Shown one piece after another: positions 5,784-5,911 of a stretch of DNA of 5,911 nucleotides (within the stretch, counting starts at the first letter, position 1; each line of letters opens with the position of its first letter). Source of the DNA: an uncultured Ruminococcus sp. GTDB lineage: Bacteria > Bacillota > Clostridia > Oscillospirales > Ruminococcaceae. The stretch spans positions 1 through 5,911 of the forward strand of contig URWK01000087.1 of assembly GCA_900551505.1 (NCBI GenBank). The letters run 5' to 3'. Position numbers and translations under genes: made by a program. The notes under the pieces are model-generated. The model was given only the letters and a program-made list of their open reading frames with translations, did not search any database and was not told where the DNA came from.

Positions 5784-5805
5784 GGGCTTCTCTGAATGAA
5801 GAGCC
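5784..5805 (+). terminator. Possible damaged terminator hairpin after pyrB
   Basis: Just after the pyrB stop, CTTC (5787-5790) can pair with GAAG (5798-5801), with GG/CC (5784-5785 and 5804-5805) outside it across a small internal loop. The stem is imperfect and no T-tract follows; instead a G/C homopolymer block begins at 5806. I read it as the place of the native operon terminator, with its sequence no longer reliable. Confidence 0.3.
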
Positions 5806-5845
5806 GGGGGGGCGGCCGCCCCCACCCCCCACCCCCCCCCGCCCC
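5806..5845. other. G/C homopolymer block with 16-bp palindrome, probable artefact
   Basis: G7, then CGGCCG, then long C runs broken by single A or G. Bases 5808-5823 form a perfect 16-bp palindrome around CGGCCG. The base composition is unlike everything else in the window except 251-289. A real GC-rich island of this shape downstream of a low-GC gene is unlikely; misassembly at a hairpin is the simplest reading. Confidence 0.6.

Positions 5846-5911
<66 letters not shown>

Noticed and set aside
5812..5819. GCGGCCGC (NotI site) as a sign of vector or adaptor sequence
   Set aside because: It sits in the centre of a G/C homopolymer palindrome with no recognisable vector flanks, so it is more simply part of the artefact.

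Overview
The window looks like a moderately AT-rich chromosomal contig from an anaerobic low-GC Gram-positive bacterium. My best guess is a gut or rumen Clostridia/Oscillospiraceae (Ruminococcus-like) genome. The reasons are the C-terminus of a ferredoxin-dependent 2-oxoacid oxidoreductase gamma subunit, a DUF4358-type lipoprotein next to a membrane-anchored SGNH hydrolase with a Thr-rich stalk, strong AGGAG-type ribosome binding sites and sigma-A style promoters. This placement rests on protein style and is not proven by any marker in the window.

Layout. Bases 1-240 (+) are the 3' end of a 2-oxoacid:acceptor oxidoreductase gamma-subunit gene. It converges on a minus-strand pair: an SGNH/GDSL hydrolase (1875-901) followed 35 bp later by a DUF4358-like lipoprotein (865-386). 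Both products are predicted to act outside the membrane. Between the convergent genes lies a terminator-like inverted repeat (239-296) whose interior is filled with G and C homopolymers, probably an assembly or sequencing artefact. Bases 1876-2151 are a divergent promoter region. Each direction has a promoter made of exactly TTGCAA-N17-TATAAT. A perfect 12-bp inverted repeat has one arm in each promoter, and a third partial copy lies in the asnB leader, so this is a candidate shared operator.

The plus-strand operon is asnB (2152-3969), an HD-domain phosphohydrolase-like gene (3987-4655) and pyrB (4694-5779), with gaps of 17 and 38 bp. AsnB and PyrB both consume aspartate, one for asparagine and the other for pyrimidines, so the operon plausibly groups two branch-point enzymes of aspartate use. 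The HD protein has no assigned substrate.

The most interesting protein feature is the C-terminus of PyrB. After a complete catalytic chain it carries a four-cysteine zinc-ribbon (CX4C...CX2C) resembling the zinc domain of the separate regulatory subunit PyrI, but without PyrI's nucleotide-binding domain. The window ends in a G/C-homopolymer block and a poly-A run that look like a contig-end artefact. I found no CRISPR array, mobile element, tRNA, rRNA or riboswitch. I did not find a clear new multi-gene system. The divergent operator candidate and the PyrB-zinc-ribbon architecture are the best leads.
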